Assembly: GCA_947561585.1 (NCBI GenBank)
Contig: CANNZV010000324.1
Span: 1-64,000, forward strand
Reading direction: 5' to 3'
Length of the DNA stretch: 64,000 nucleotides
Origin: Caprella mutica
Taxonomy: Eukaryota > Arthropoda > Malacostraca > Amphipoda > Caprellidae
A model generated the notes under the pieces. It saw only the letters and a program-made list of their open reading frames with translations, was not told the DNA's origin and made no database searches. This document shows, piece after piece, positions 50,622 to 62,155 of this stretch. The first letter of the stretch is position 1; every line of letters starts with the position of its first letter. Both the position numbers and the translations under genes were made by a program.

Positions 50622-50826
50622 TGTAAGTTACGAATTATCGGTCAGTACTACATCTTCGGTCATATAAGAAAAAACAATATAAAAATTGTTATTATTACAC
50701 AGTGCTATCTAATAACCCGGGTTTGCAGAAGAAATAGATAGCACTGTATAATAATAACAATTTTTTTATAGTTTTTTCTTATATGTCCGAAGATGTAGCA
50801 CTGACCGATAATTCGGAACTTACTCT
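50622..50826. mobile_element. MITE (TATCGGTCAGTACTACATC variant), complete copy
   Basis: Ends AAGTTACGAATTATCGGTCA and the inverted TGACCGATAATTCGGAACTT. The inner arms ACAGTGCTATCT/AGATAGCACTGT surround CCCGGG. A partial further end begins at 50828. Confidence 0.75.
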
Positions 50827-50952
50827 AGTGTTAGTTACGAATTATCGGAAGGTTTCACATGTTCGATCAAATAATAAAAATTATAATAATTGATATTCAA
50901 ATTTCATTATAATTCGTACTTAACATATAGGTATCATAGTTTTTTTCTCATA

Positions 50953-51847
50953 TACTGATTTTTTCCGCATTATACATCATTAATTAATTACAATAAATAA
51001 TACCTACTTCTCTTATAGTGATTTTTTCCGAATTATTATCTTTAATTAATTACAATAAATAATACCTACTTCTCTTATAGTGACTTTTTCCGCATTATAC
51101 ATCTTTAATTAATTACAATAAATAATACCTACTACTCTTATAGTGACTTTTTCCGCATTTTACATCTTTAATTAATTACAATAAATAATACCTACTACTC
51201 TTATAGTGACTTTTTCCGCATTATACATCTTTAATTAATTACAATAAATAATACCTACTACTCTTATAGTGACTTTTTCCGCATTATACATCATTAATTA
51301 ATTACAATAAATAATACCTACTACTCTTATAGTGACTTTTTCCGCATTTTACATCTTTAATTAATTACAATAAATAATACCTACTTCTCTTATAGTGACT
51401 TTTTCCGCATTATACATCTTTAATTAATTACAATAAATAATACCTACTACTCTTATAGTGACTTTTTCCGCATTATACATCTTTAATTAATTACAATATA
51501 TAATACCTACTTCTCTTATAGTGATTTTTTCCGCATTATACATCTTTAATTAATTACAATAAATAATACCTACATCTCTTATAGTGACTTTTTCCGCATT
51601 ATACATCTTTAATTAATTACAATAAATAATACCTACTACTCTTATAGTGACTTTTTCCGCATTTTACATCTTTAATTAATTACAATAAATAATACCTACT
51701 ACTCTTATAGTGACTTTTTCCGCATTTTACATCTTTAATTAATTACAATAAATAATACCTACTACTCTTATAGTGACTTTTTCCGCATTTTACATCTTTA
51801 ATTTAACCAAGTTACCAACTACGCACATAGTGACTTTTTCCGCATTC
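50953..51847. repeat. 62-bp minisatellite (TTAATTAATTACAATAAATA)
   Basis: About 14 units containing CTCTTATAGTGACTTTTTCC, GCATTATACATC and TTTAATTAATTACAATAAAT. Each has a TTAATTAATTA homeodomain-type core. Variants CTTCTC/CTACTC and TTATAC/TTTTAC are mixed. The last unit decays into a short open frame. Confidence 0.93.
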
Positions 51848-52149
51848 TATACTATCTCCCCGCACAAGGCCGTGTGTCTGCTCTGTGATATCACCACTCC
51901 TCTAATTTCCATTAACTTCCCGTCACTAAATGCTAATTCTAACACACCATTAACATACACTTAAGGCGCTACAATAGACGCCATTTTAGTAATTAGAATT
52001 TAATCACGAAGGCGCCTTTCTCAATAGGATCCAATCGGCTTTCACAGGATTTGCTCCGAATCCGCTTACGCAGCGTTCACGCGCGCCAAAATTAGGCTAC
52101 GACTGTTGAAACTTTCGGTGATGAAGAGCGTTGGTACAACACTGATTGT
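51848..52149. other. Complex non-coding spacer
   Basis: 52005-52100 holds GGCGCCTTTCTC, CCGCTTACGCAGCGTTCACG and CGCGCCAAAATTAGG. No gene. Confidence 0.4.
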
Positions 52150-53083
52150 AGATAGAGTGTTAGGAGAGAAAGTTATAGTGGGACCATAGAAGATTGAGAG
52201 AGAGATATGGTGGGGGCATAGAAGATTGAGAGAGAGATATGGTGGGGGCATAGAAGATTGAGAGAGAGAGTTATGGTGGGGGCGTAGCAGATTGAGAGAG
52301 AAATATGGTGGGGGCGTAGCAGATTGAGAGAAAGCTATGGTGGGACCATCGAAGATTGAGAGAGAGAGTTATGGTGGGGACGTAGGAGATTGAGAGAGAG
52401 ATATGGTGGGGCCATAGACTGTTAGGAGGGAGAGTTATGGTGGGGCCTTAGAAGATTGAGAGAGAAAGTTATGATGGGGCCATAGGAGATTGAGAGAGAA
52501 AGTTATGATGGGGCCATAGAAGATTGAGAGAGAGATATGGTGGGGCCGTAGACTGTTAGGAGGGAGAGTTATGGTTGGGCCATAGAAGATTGAGAGAGAG
52601 TTATGGTGGGGCCATAGAAGATTGAGAAAAAGTTATGGTGGGGCCATAGACTGTTAGGAGGGAGAGTTATGGTTGGGCCATAGAAGATTGAGAGAGAGTT
52701 ATGGTGGGGCCATAGAAGATTGAGAGAAAGTTTTGGTGGGGCAATAGACTGTTAGGAGGGAGAGTTATGGTGGGGTCATAGAAGATTGAGAGAGAGAGAG
52801 TTATGGTGGGGCCATCGAAGATTGAGAGAGAGTTATGGTGGGGCCATTGAAGATTGAGAGATAAAGTTATGGTGGGGCCATCGAAGATTGAGAGAGAGTT
52901 ATGGTGGGGCCATTGAAGATTGAGAGAGAAAGTTATGGTGGGGCCATCGAAGATTGAGAGGAAGTTATGGTGGGGCCATAGAAGATTGAGAGAGAAAGTT
53001 ATGGTGGGACCATCGAAGATTGAGAGAGAAAGTTATGGTGGGGCCATTGAAGATTGAGAGAGAGTTATGGTGGGGCCATTGAG
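52150..53083. repeat. TTATGGTGGGGCCATAGAAG satellite array, left part
   Basis: About 31 units with ATAGAAG, ATCGAAG, ATTGAAG and GCGTAGCAG variants. A multi-unit block with GACTGTTAGGAGGGAG is repeated four times, giving higher-order structure. It is interrupted at the right by the minus-strand LINE fragment. Confidence 0.93.
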
Positions 53084-53692
53084 TCACAAGGAGTCACAAG
53101 GATAAAGGGACCATCAAAAGGCACAATATGCCCATCCAAGGATGGCCCCTGTGCACAGCCAGCTGTGCGCTCGACGTTGGGTTAACAACGGAACAAGGTG
53201 AATCTCTCTCCATCACTTCCCACTTGGAACCTAAGCACTCCAAACCGTACTCCTAAACCTGACAAAGAAAGAACCTCCATCAGGCGTAGGAGCAAAGTTT
53301 GGGTACAATCATTAGCTCCAAGTTTTATCCTGGACTTGGTCAGTCAAACCCGCCAATCACTGCCACCTTCACAGGGGCCGCCCAAAGGCAGTCCCTGAGA
53401 CGGTGACAGGACGCAGGGTGTGACCTGATCTCTCTAGCCACGGAAAGGCGCCAGGTTTTCTCTTAATTGGTTGGTTGGAGTTGAAGTAAGAGTGCTACCA
53501 GAAAAGATAGCTAAGACTCTCATCTCAACTCCGAGGTCAAGTCATGGAGGCGCTTGACAGCTCAGTAAGCCAGCTCACTGAGTATCCTGTCAAGTCGCCT
53601 TTTGAATGTGTCAACAGTCAGGCTGCTGACAACATTTTCTGGCAGTCTGTTCCAGACATTACAGATCTTTACCAGCATGAAGTTCTCCAGCT
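53084..53692 (-). mobile_element. 5'-truncated non-LTR retrotransposon of the same family, inside a satellite
   Basis: On the minus strand, 53690-53562 encodes 42 residues of an RT C-terminus (KICNVWNRLPENVV, SLTVDTFKRRLDRIL) and a stop. About 470 bp of 3' UTR follows, ending in GGATGGGC ... TGTGCCTTTTG ... CCTTGTGAC and two 10-bp repeats CTTGTGACTC/CTTGTGACTC. Short terminal repeats instead of poly(A) are typical of CR1-type elements. Both flanks are the same TTATGGTGGGGCCAT satellite, so the element landed in the array. The reading frame is intact, unlike the older copy at 20 kb, so this insertion may be younger. Confidence 0.8.
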
Positions 53693-53975
53693 GAGAGAGA
53701 GAAAGATTGAGAGAGAAAGTTATGGTGGGGCCATCGAAGATTGAGAGAGAGTTATGGTGGGGCCATAGAAGATTGAGAGAGAAAGTTATGGTGGGGCCAT
53801 CGAAGATTGAGAGAGAGTTATGGTGGGGCCATTGAAGATTGAGAGAGAAAGTTATGGTGGGGCCATCGAAGATTGAGAGAGAGTTATGGTGGGGCCATAG
53901 AAGATTGAGAGAGAAAGTTATGGTGGGACCATCGAAGATTGAGAGAGAAAGTTATGGTGGGGCCATTGAAGATTA
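53693..53975. repeat. TTATGGTGGGGCCATAGAAG satellite array, right part
   Basis: Nine units continuing the array beyond the LINE insertion, with the same ATCGAAG/ATTGAAG variants as the left part. Confidence 0.93.
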
Positions 53976-54457
53976 AGTAGGAAAATTTATTTAATCTCAT
54001 TAATTTACCTCAGAGTTGAATGCTTGATGTCTGCAGTAGAACTCCTCTATAAACTTTTCTAATCAATGAAAATGTGTAAGAAAAGGGTGACATTATATAA
54101 TTGTTGAAAATCTGAACATTAATTATAATTAATGAATTAAATGGCCATCTTAAGACAAACTAAATACATTTTTGTTCACTATAGAGGCTACTTTCTTACT
54201 CAGGACTGTACATTCACTATAGAGGAGTTATACTGTATTATTGAATGTAAATTTAGTTAGACAAATGTGAACATCTTTCCTGTGTCTATAATTAAATCAA
54301 ATATACCAAATCAATAATTCGAAGGTAGATATCATATATATATACAACTTACCTGGACACTCTGCTTCTGATTGGCTAACATCTCGAGACACTCTCAGTG
54401 CTCAGAAAGTGGGTGTTGTCATTAATCTTCACACAGGTTAAAAATAAATTTCCAAAG
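53976..54457. other. Spacer with pogo-like MITE ends
   Basis: 54034-54235 carries AGAACTCCTCTATAA near the left, and TTGTTCACTATAGAGGCTAC and CATTCACTATAGAGGAGTTA at the right: a second copy of the element next to slouch, here without tandem amplification. No gene. Confidence 0.55.
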
Positions 54458-54458
54458 T

Positions 54459-55374
54459 TCACAGACTATAACTAAAGTGGTTCACAGACTATAACTAAAG
54501 TGGTTAACAGACTATAACTAAAGTGGTTCACAGACTATAACTAAAGTGGTTCACAGACTATAACTAAAGTGGTTCACAGACTATAACTAAAGTGGTTCAC
54601 AGACTATAACTAAAGTGGTTCACAGACTATAACTAAAGTGGTTCACAGACTATAACTAAAGTGGTTCACAGACTATAACTAAAGTGGTTCACAGACTATA
54701 ACTAAAGTGGTTCACAGACTATAACTAAAGTGGTTCACAGACTATAACTAAAGTGGTTCACAGACTATAACTAAAGTGGTTCACAGACTATAACTAAAGT
54801 GGTTCACAGACTATAACTAAAGTGGTACACAGACTATAACTAAAGTGGTTAACAGACTATAACTAAAGTGGTTCACAGACTATAACTAAAGTGGTTCACA
54901 GACTATAACTAAAGTGGTTCACAGACTATAACTAAAGTGGTTAACAAACTATAACTAAAGTGGTTAACAAACTATAACTAAAGTGGTTCACAGACTATAA
55001 CTAAAGTGGTTCACAGACTATAACTAAAGTGGTTCACAGACTATAACTAAAGTGGTTCACAGACTATAACTAAAGTGGTTCACAGACTATAACTAAAGTG
55101 GTTCACAGACTATAACTAAAGTGGTTCACAGACTATAACTAAAGTGGTTCACAAACTATAACTAAAGTGGTTCACAGACTATAACTAAAGTGGTTAACAG
55201 ACTATAACTAAAGTGGTTCACAGACTATAACTAAAGTGGTTCACAGACTATAACTAAAGTGGTTCACAGACTATAACTAAAGTGGTTAACAAACTATAAC
55301 TAAAGTGGTTAACAAACTATAACTAAAGTGGTTAACAAACTATAATTAAAGTGGTTCACAGACTATAACTAAAC
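54459..55374. repeat. 23-bp minisatellite (CACAGACTATAACTAAAGTG)
   Basis: About 40 very homogeneous units (CACAGACTATAACTAAAGTG plus GTT), with AACAG and AACAA variants clustered to the right. High homogeneity suggests recent expansion. Confidence 0.96.
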
Positions 55375-55439
55375 ATCCACTTTTCAAGAACTGTGACTGT
55401 TCAAATTTCGCGACGTTCACCAATGTTCACAAATGATTA

Positions 55440-55645
55440 AAAATCATAAACTCACGTCCTATTTGATCCTCATATGTACTATCAAAGAAAAGAGTCTCTG
55501 AATGATGGTACTATCACTAATCACACTTTTCTAATTTCCTATCATTTTCAAATTTAACAAATATGTCTTTCTGCACCCAGACCAATTTTAAAATATCTAC
55601 AAACATTACAATTAGTAAAGTTCCCTTCCCAAGCACATCATTTCC
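55440..55645. repeat. Dispersed repeat, copy with a single satellite unit
   Basis: 55478-55510 resembles one unit of the 1-1113 array (GTACTATCAAAGAAAAGAGT), followed by TTTCTAATTTCCTATCATTT and AATATCTACAAACATTACAA as at 1.1 kb and 15.2 kb. Confidence 0.65.
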
Positions 55646-56284
55646 TAAACACAGTAATACGTAACAAAATAAATAAACTACAACGGCCGATTCTACAACG
55701 GACATCTCCTACAAAGAGGCAAAATGATCCACTACAACGGCTGGTTATAATATTCTTTACATTCTGAGGAATTAAAATAGAGAATAATTATATAATTTAT
55801 TCTATTTCAATATTCATTATTATTAATGCAGTAACCCTGTTCTACGCGTTTTCTTTGATTAGAAAATTCTCTAAATTACTAAAGAGGAGGAATTATACCA
55901 TAAATAACTGAGCGTATTATTCACGTAATTAATATCTAATTAATTCTGATACCTTCGGTGAATTTATAACAATTAAGTAAAAAATAAAAATTTTAATGTA
56001 CAGGCATATTACGTCTCAGACTTATGACAATAGGATAAGTGTGGGACATGTCTCGCTTTTATTATTTTAGGAGTAACTTTGATAATTTGTTCGGTCGTTT
56101 TCAGATAAGAATTTTGCTGTAACTTTCGCAGGTGAGATATATTGAAAATTATTTTATAGTTACTAATATATTATTTATCATACAAGGATTTTTCATCTAT
56201 CCCACGTGCATAAAATGAGTAAAATGAGACAGGATAAAGGAGACAGAACATTGATAAGAGGGAAGATTGATTTTTATGATATTT
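55646..56284. other. AT-rich intergenic DNA
   Basis: No gene, array or clear element. Confidence 0.45.
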
Positions 56285-56515
56285 TTGTAAATACAGTGGA
56301 ACTCCTGAGTTTTGAAGTATTGGTTACTTCATATCTCAGGGACACTGGTAGTTTTCTATGCTTAAAATCATAGAGAAAATGATATGATTTATGAGGGATA
56401 ACTATAGGATGAAATTCATGATGTATATAGTTTTCTATAATTTAAACATAGAAAACTACTTCAAAACTCGGGTGCTTCATAACTCAGGAGTTTTACTTTG
56501 TATACTATAACTAAT
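56285..56515. mobile_element. MITE with CAGTGGAACTCCTGAG ends
   Basis: The left ACAGTGGAACTCCTGAGTTT and right AACTCAGGAGTTTTACTTTG are inverted. Inside, ACTTCATATCTCAGG and GTTTTCTATG words repeat in both orientations. Related element at 59488-59750. Tc1/mariner-type ends are inferred. Confidence 0.65.
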
Positions 56516-56702
56516 GAAAGTATATTAAACAATACTTTTTTTCGAAAAAAACAAAATACAATTGCACTTAACTAATGTAAGAGTACACATGTACTTTAAT
56601 ATATGTGAGAGTCGAGTGGTGAGTCAGTGGCCAAAATAATATCGCGTCTTGCGGGACGCTAAAATCCTTATTTTTGGGTCACGTGACTGGCAATCTAGCG
56701 TC

Positions 56703-57258
56703 AGTTTAAAGGTCCCCTCCAAGCAAATATTTTTATCGCCTAATTCAACGAGGCTAAAGTTTCTAATCATTTTGCTGCAAACGGCATCGAATTTGGTAGC
56801 ATATTCTTTATTTTATATGCTTTTAAAGATTTTTATAATCAAAACTCTACAAAACCTATTTTACCTCCGACTTTCTAATTTAAGACATTTTCAGCCTGAA
56901 GAAAAAGAATGTACACCATTTGTTTTGATTGTCAACTAGGTATTAGGTTTAATAAATCCATTTAATATTCGTGTAAAGGTATAAAATTGAATGAACTTGT
57001 AATAGAAACGTTTATATACTTTAAATTTGTAATCAAAACAAAGAGTGTACAATCTTCTTCTTTAGCATCAGATTAGTGATTCGCTCAATTGTTGCTCACA
57101 GAGTATTAAAAAACTTTAAAAACAAATTATAAAATATATACTGAACCGAATTGTATGCGGTTTTCAGAATAATGATCGTAGACCTTAGTTCTATAATATT
57201 ATGTTATAAACTCATTTTTTCCCGGAGCCTGGAGAGGACCTTTAATGGAGAAATGGTA
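56703..57258. mobile_element. Foldback element, about 550 bp
   Basis: The left arm (TTTAAAGGTCCCCTCCAAGC, ACGGCATCGAATTTGG, AGAATGTACACCATTTGTTT) is inverted in the right arm (CAAAACAAAGAGTGTACA, CCGAATTGTATGCGG, GAGCCTGGAGAGGACCTTTA). The 96-codon open frame inside is incidental. Confidence 0.7.
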
Positions 57259-57544
57259 AAACTGAAACAAAATAAGGTTTTACACAGTCTTCCTTAGCGT
57301 CCTGCAATCGCTGCAACACTTCCTCTCTCTAGAGTAGTTTATCATAACTCTATGGTGAGAGTTTATCCTATTATTTAAGGAAAATATCTCAAAAAAAAAA
57401 AAAAAAAAAACTGTAGTATGGAGGGTTAAATTTACGACACAATCTTATTATTGTCAAATAATGCTTTTCTCGTGAATATTGCTGGCAAAATTTAATTTTA
57501 CCTACCTACTCTAAGACCAATTAAAACTATTTTAGTAATGTGGC

Positions 57545-57615
57545 ATAATCACTACTATAGTCTATAGACTCTATAGTCTCTATAGTCTATAGACTATAGA
57601 CTCTATAGTCTATAG
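57545..57615. repeat. Short palindromic TATAGTCTATAGAC repeat
   Basis: Irregular alternation of TATAGTC and GACTATA abutting the Helitron 5' end. Confidence 0.6.
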
Positions 57616-57901
57616 TCAATACTAATAACTCCCGTAGTGTGTTTATTTATTTTGTGTCCGCTTTTACACTACGGGTATTAAACATGAAGAATGTAACTAT
57701 GGTACGCACGGGAATATATTGACTTAATATTTAAATTTTAATTCCCCTGTTTTTATTCAATTTTTAAATATATTTTATCTATAAAAAAAGTATCAGTTTA
57801 TGCAGAAAAATAAATTATATTTGAATTAAATAAAAATAACCTAACAACGGGTAATAAATTAATATTGAAAGCCCGTTATTTTTAACGGGCAAATACACTA
57901 G
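57616..57901 (+). mobile_element. Non-autonomous Helitron, apparently full length
   Basis: The 5' end reads TCAATACTAATAA (canonical TC start). The 3' end is a hairpin, GCCCGTTA-loop-TAACGGGC, followed by AAATACA and the terminal CTAG, then a host T. This is the classic Helitron 3' structure. No Rep/helicase coding sequence is present. A CCCGTAGTGT/ACACTACGGG hairpin lies near the 5' end. The base before TC is G instead of A, possibly changed by the adjoining TATAGTC repeat. Confidence 0.75.
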
Positions 57902-57962
57902 TAGTAACATAATCTACTAAATTAATTTTATGGTCACAGATATTTTGTAATGTACTCATTAT

Positions 57963-58475
57963 CAACTTCGGTATAGGTTCACCTTAGCTTCGACTGATGT
58001 TGTCGAAGCAGTTTTTCCCTTTCTGTTATTTTATCAAATATTAGGAATTACATAAAAAAAGAGGTAGATATCATAAATACCTTTTATTTAGTTAATATTT
58101 AGCAGTCTTATCGCATTTACCACCTTTTATTTAGTTAATATTTAGCAGTCTTATCGCATTTACCTCTCGTGATTAGTGGCAAATTTTTTTTGAAGATTTT
58201 TACTTTTATTGTATTTGTATAAAATGAAAAAAAAATTGTAATCTTATTTAAAATAAGAAAAATCATCTAACTAATGTTATATTTTAATGTTAGATATCAA
58301 GTATACTATGCTATTAAATGACTCAATGTAAGTGTTTCTATTTAATTTCCACTTTATTATATTTATTTATTTCAATTATCTATGATGCCACATTGCTAAT
58401 ATTTAATAAAATAACAGAAAGGAAGAATAGCGTCTACGATCTCAGTCGAAGCTTAAGTGCACCTCCACCTTAATT
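57963..58475. mobile_element. Foldback element with TTCACCTTAGCTTCGACTGA ends
   Basis: The left AGGTTCACCTTAGCTTCGAC and CCTTTCTGTTATTTTATCAA are inverted at the right (AAATAACAGAAAGG, TCAGTCGAAGCTTAAGTGCA). A 40-bp segment with TTTAGTTAATATTTAGCAGT is tandemly duplicated at 58078-58164. Confidence 0.65.
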
Positions 58476-59487
58476 TCTGTTTGGGTATCTGTTTGCAGTG
58501 TAAAGTAAGAGTCACTGTTGTGCCACCCTATCTAGTTAGATGTATGTGGACGTACAAACACATGCACTGACATGCTAGAATGAACTTACCTACTATGGTG
58601 CAACCGGTTGTACCATAGTAAATAAATAGGGAAGTATGCCAAGTTTCGAATTCATTGACGGTGAAGTTGATCCATTCTTCAGAAACGATGTAAACAAATG
58701 ACGTCACACAGAGTACTGTCAAATATTATAAGTATTATTAGTTGAATATTATAAGTGAATAGAGTGTAAAACGTGATAACAACAGTTTTATGCAAGTTAA
58801 TTTCCATGAGAATGCACATTTAACTGAATAATAGCACAATTTTTATTTAAATACAAATCGAAAATATTTTTTGTGTGACGTCACTCAGAGTATTTTCGGA
58901 TGTTCCAACATTGTACTTGGAATATTTCTCTATTTATTTACTATGGTATTTTGCACTGAATGCTTCGAACGTTCTGTAACTTCAGGACAGGTTTACCGAA
59001 TCTGGTACTAGTGTAGCAGATTTGGTACTTTTACTCCCTCTTTTTATCTAAAAAGTACCACATTAGTTCTTTTTTCTCTCTCTAATTACCACATTTTTCA
59101 AGAATATTTTCACTGTTGAAGAACATAAAAGTCAGAAAACGTTTGATTTCATAGAAACTAAGTTTTTTGGTACTTCTGCGTCCAATCTGGTACATTTTTA
59201 GCGCCTCATCTGGTACCTACTTTCAGAAAAATACTTTTGGTAACCCCGCTTCAGTTCACTACTCTATCTATCTGTGAGACGTGGGTGCAGTGTGCGCACT
59301 GTAAGAATTATATATTCTACATTAATAAGTCAAGAAAAGTGACAATATCTGCATGAAGTAGAGAGTACACAGGTAATTCTTTTTCTAGCCACTAATTTAA
59401 ATATTTCTGTTCACCTGTCCTATCACTGCAGGATAATATTATCTCTTCTTCTAGCCACTAACTGTGAGTGTTAAAGTCATACCTCAG
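58476..59487. other. Intergenic DNA with short palindromes
   Basis: 58590-58620 holds TACTATGGTGCAACC/GGTTGTACCATAGTA, a perfect inverted repeat. TGACGTCA occurs at 58699-58706 and 58876-58883. 58995-59250 has repeated TCTGGTAC words. No gene. Confidence 0.45.
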
Positions 59488-59750
59488 TACAGTGAAACTC
59501 TTGAGTTATGAAGTACCAGTTTTTCATAACTCAAAGCCACTTCATATCTCGGGTGCACTAGATAGTTTTCTATGAATAAAATCATAGAGAAACTATGATT
59601 TAAGAAAACTATGGTAATTAAGATTCAAATATGTCGAAATTCTTAACGTTTATCGTTTTCTATAATCAAAACATAGAAAACTATTTCATAACTCAAGTGC
59701 ATTTCATAACTCAGGTCCTTCATTACTCGAGTGCTTCATATATCATAATT
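59488..59750. mobile_element. MITE related to CAGTGGAACTCCTGAG family
   Basis: TACAGTGAAACTCTTGAGTT at the left; inner words CATAACTCAAG, CTTCATATCTCGGG and GTTTTCTATG in both orientations match 56285-56515. The right end is degraded. Confidence 0.55.
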
Positions 59751-59959
59751 CTATTTAGTGATATAGCGCATGGTAGTGAATTAAGTAATGTACATATACA
59801 TGTTGTGGCAGAACGTTCTTGTCTCTTTTACTTACATAATATAAATTGTCAAATTATAGCCAATAATAAATAATATCCACCTATAACTATCACACAAGCA
59901 ACAGGTGATATAATTTTTTCACTGGGTGAAATACATATATAACTAGATTATGTGCACTC

Positions 59960-60540
59960 GGTAGAGCGCATGCCTTCGCCGCCTTTTTGACCCATTCTCT
60001 CCCAAAATTTGATAAACTGCTAACTGGATAATAACCAATCGTCCTACCAAGTTTTATGCAATATGGTTCAATGCTTTTTGAGTTATTGAGTTATAAATGA
60101 CCTTGACCTTTAACCGGATCGCTCCCAAAGTTCTAGCAGATGGTTCTTGGACATTGACCAATTGTACCATTAAATTGCAGACGATTTGGTTAAATACTTT
60201 TGGAGTTATTGAGTTACAAATGGCCTTGACCTTGATCTTTGACCTTTGACCCGATCGCTCCCAAAATCTAACAAAATGGTTCCTGCATATTGACCAATCG
60301 TCCCACCAAGTTTCATAAATATGGTTCAATGCTTTTTGAATTATAAATGATCATGACCTTGATCTTTGACCATGTCACTCCCAAAATTCTAAAAGCAGGT
60401 CACTGGACATGGACCAATCGTTTCACCAAATTTCAGGCAATTTGATTGAACACTTTTTCAGTTAAGCGAATAACAAGATGATAAATAAATAAAAAATTTC
60501 CAATTAAAATATGACCTTCCCGCATTCTGTGAAGGTAATT
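59960..60540. repeat. Interspersed GACCTTGACC repeat, copy 3
   Basis: Longest copy, five internal units with GACCTTGACC, CGCTCCCAAAATC and CATTGACCAATC. It ends TTAAGCGAATAACAAGATGA ... CCGCATTCTGTGAAGGTAA, parallel to copy 1. The minus-strand 91-codon frame inside is incidental. Confidence 0.75.
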
Positions 60541-60708
60541 ATAGATAATTTACATAAAATGTTGGTGGTAACGCACTGTCAACACAAAAATGATAAATCA
60601 ATTATATCCAAATATTATTATGATAGTGTTAGTCAGTTAGTGTATGTCAATTACTATACAGGGCGACCCACAAAACAGTGAACACAATTATGAATTATTT
60701 TAAATATA

Positions 60709-61452
60709 CAGGGTGACCCACATAAAAGTGTACTAAATTTTAAATTCGTGTATTTCAACAGCTATCAAAGGTTCAGTTTTCTTTCAAGTGTTATTTTGTT
60801 TGTTGAACCCTTCTCCATCCACATTTAAATTTTTATAAAGTTTTAATCATTTTTGTGAATATAACAACGACTTAATTGATGGGTGGAGCAAATGGTCAGA
60901 AAACGGACAATGAAGTAGGTTCAAACATTAAAAATATCTGTTTTAGACAAAATACCCATTAATAAACAAAGATTTATTTCTAAGTTTTAAGAATATTCAT
61001 ATAACTATTCCTTTTATAAAATATTGACAATGTGGAGAAATAAGTACAAAAAGGAAGGCACGAGTTTAAATTTGCTGAACAAAAATGATTTTGTCTTCAG
61101 ATTGTACTGTCCTTGTTCATTTTTGTGCTTAAATACTTTTCTCCATATTGTCAATATTTTATAAAAGGAATAGTTAAATGAATATTTTTAAAACCTAAAA
61201 ATAATTCTGTGTTTATCAATGGGTATTTTGTCTAATAAAGATATTTTTAATGTTTGAGCTTACTTTATTGTCTGTTTTCTGACCATTTGCACCACCCATC
61301 AAGTAATTCGTTGTTATATCCACAAAAATGATTTAACTGTGGATGGAAAAGGTTTCAAGAAACAAAATGATACTTAAAAGAAAACTGTACCTTCAATAGC
61401 TGTTGAAATATGCGAATTTAAAATTGGGTACACTTTTTTGTGGGTCACCCTG
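60709..61452. mobile_element. 744-bp near-perfect hairpin with CAGGGTGACCCACA ends
   Basis: The ends CAGGGTGACCCACATAAAAG and CTTTTTTGTGGGTCACCCTG have TA on both flanks. The arms are similar over about 350 bp each: AACAGCTATCAAAGG/CCTTCAATAGCTGTT, CAAATGGTCAGAAAACGGAC/GTCTGTTTTCTGACCATTTG, CCATTAATAAACA/TGTTTATCAATGG, CTATTCCTTTTATAAAATAT/ATATTTTATAAAAGGAATAG. No transposase. Another end lies at 60659 and a partial one at 61716-61740. Confidence 0.8.
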
Positions 61453-61756
61453 TATATTGTATTTGTAAGTAGAGATTTAAAATGAGAATAATTTTTTTTT
61501 TCATGTATTTATTCTACCTCTGGCATTGGTTAAGATTATACCTATACAACACCAAAGATCACCATTCACTTTCAGTTTTCATTTAATTCCATTTAATGGT
61601 ATATATAGGCACATATGACGGGTAGTTGTAGAATGGACACACATATGCAGAGAAAATCACATTTTTAATTTTACTTGTAAGTCTACTAACAAATACGATA
61701 TTTCTATTAATTTAAAATTGGGTACACTTTTTTATGGGTCATTGACCCACACAGGA

Positions 61757-62155
61757 TTGAGGAAGTGAAGATAGTGGAAATATCGGTAGGGGAAGTGATG
61801 GTGGGGTAAGTGAAGATTGCGGAAATGTTGGTGGGGGAGTGAAAATGGGGGAAGTGATGGAGGGGGAAGAGAAGATAAGGGAAATGAAAGTGGAGAAGGG
61901 GGAAGTGAAGAAGGGGGAAGTGAAGACGGGGGAAGAGAAGATGAAGGAAATGAAGGTGGGAAGTGAAGAAGGGGGAAGTGAAGGTGGGGGAAGTGAAGAC
62001 GGAGGAAGTGAAGATGGGGAAATGTCGGTGGGGGGAAGTGATGGTGCGGGAAGTGAAGATGGTGGAAATTTTGGTGGGGAGAAAGAAGGTGGAAAAAGTG
62101 TAGGTGGGGGAAGTGTAGGTGGGGGAAGTGAAGGTGGGGGAAAGGACGGTAAACT
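61757..62155. repeat. G-rich purine repeat (GGGGGAAGTGAAG)
   Basis: Irregular units of 12-18 bp (GGTGGGGGAAGTGAAGATGG). The + strand has almost no C. An open frame of 106 Gly/Glu/Lys-rich codons is a low-complexity artefact. It lies about 430 bp before the HEPN-NACHT start and may fold into G-quadruplexes. Confidence 0.85.

Noticed and set aside
53544..53744. 66-codon + strand frame
   Set aside because: The RT C-terminus is read on the minus strand; this frame is its antisense shadow running into satellite.
56649..56939. 96-codon open frame
   Set aside because: It lies within one arm of a foldback element; no recognised motif.
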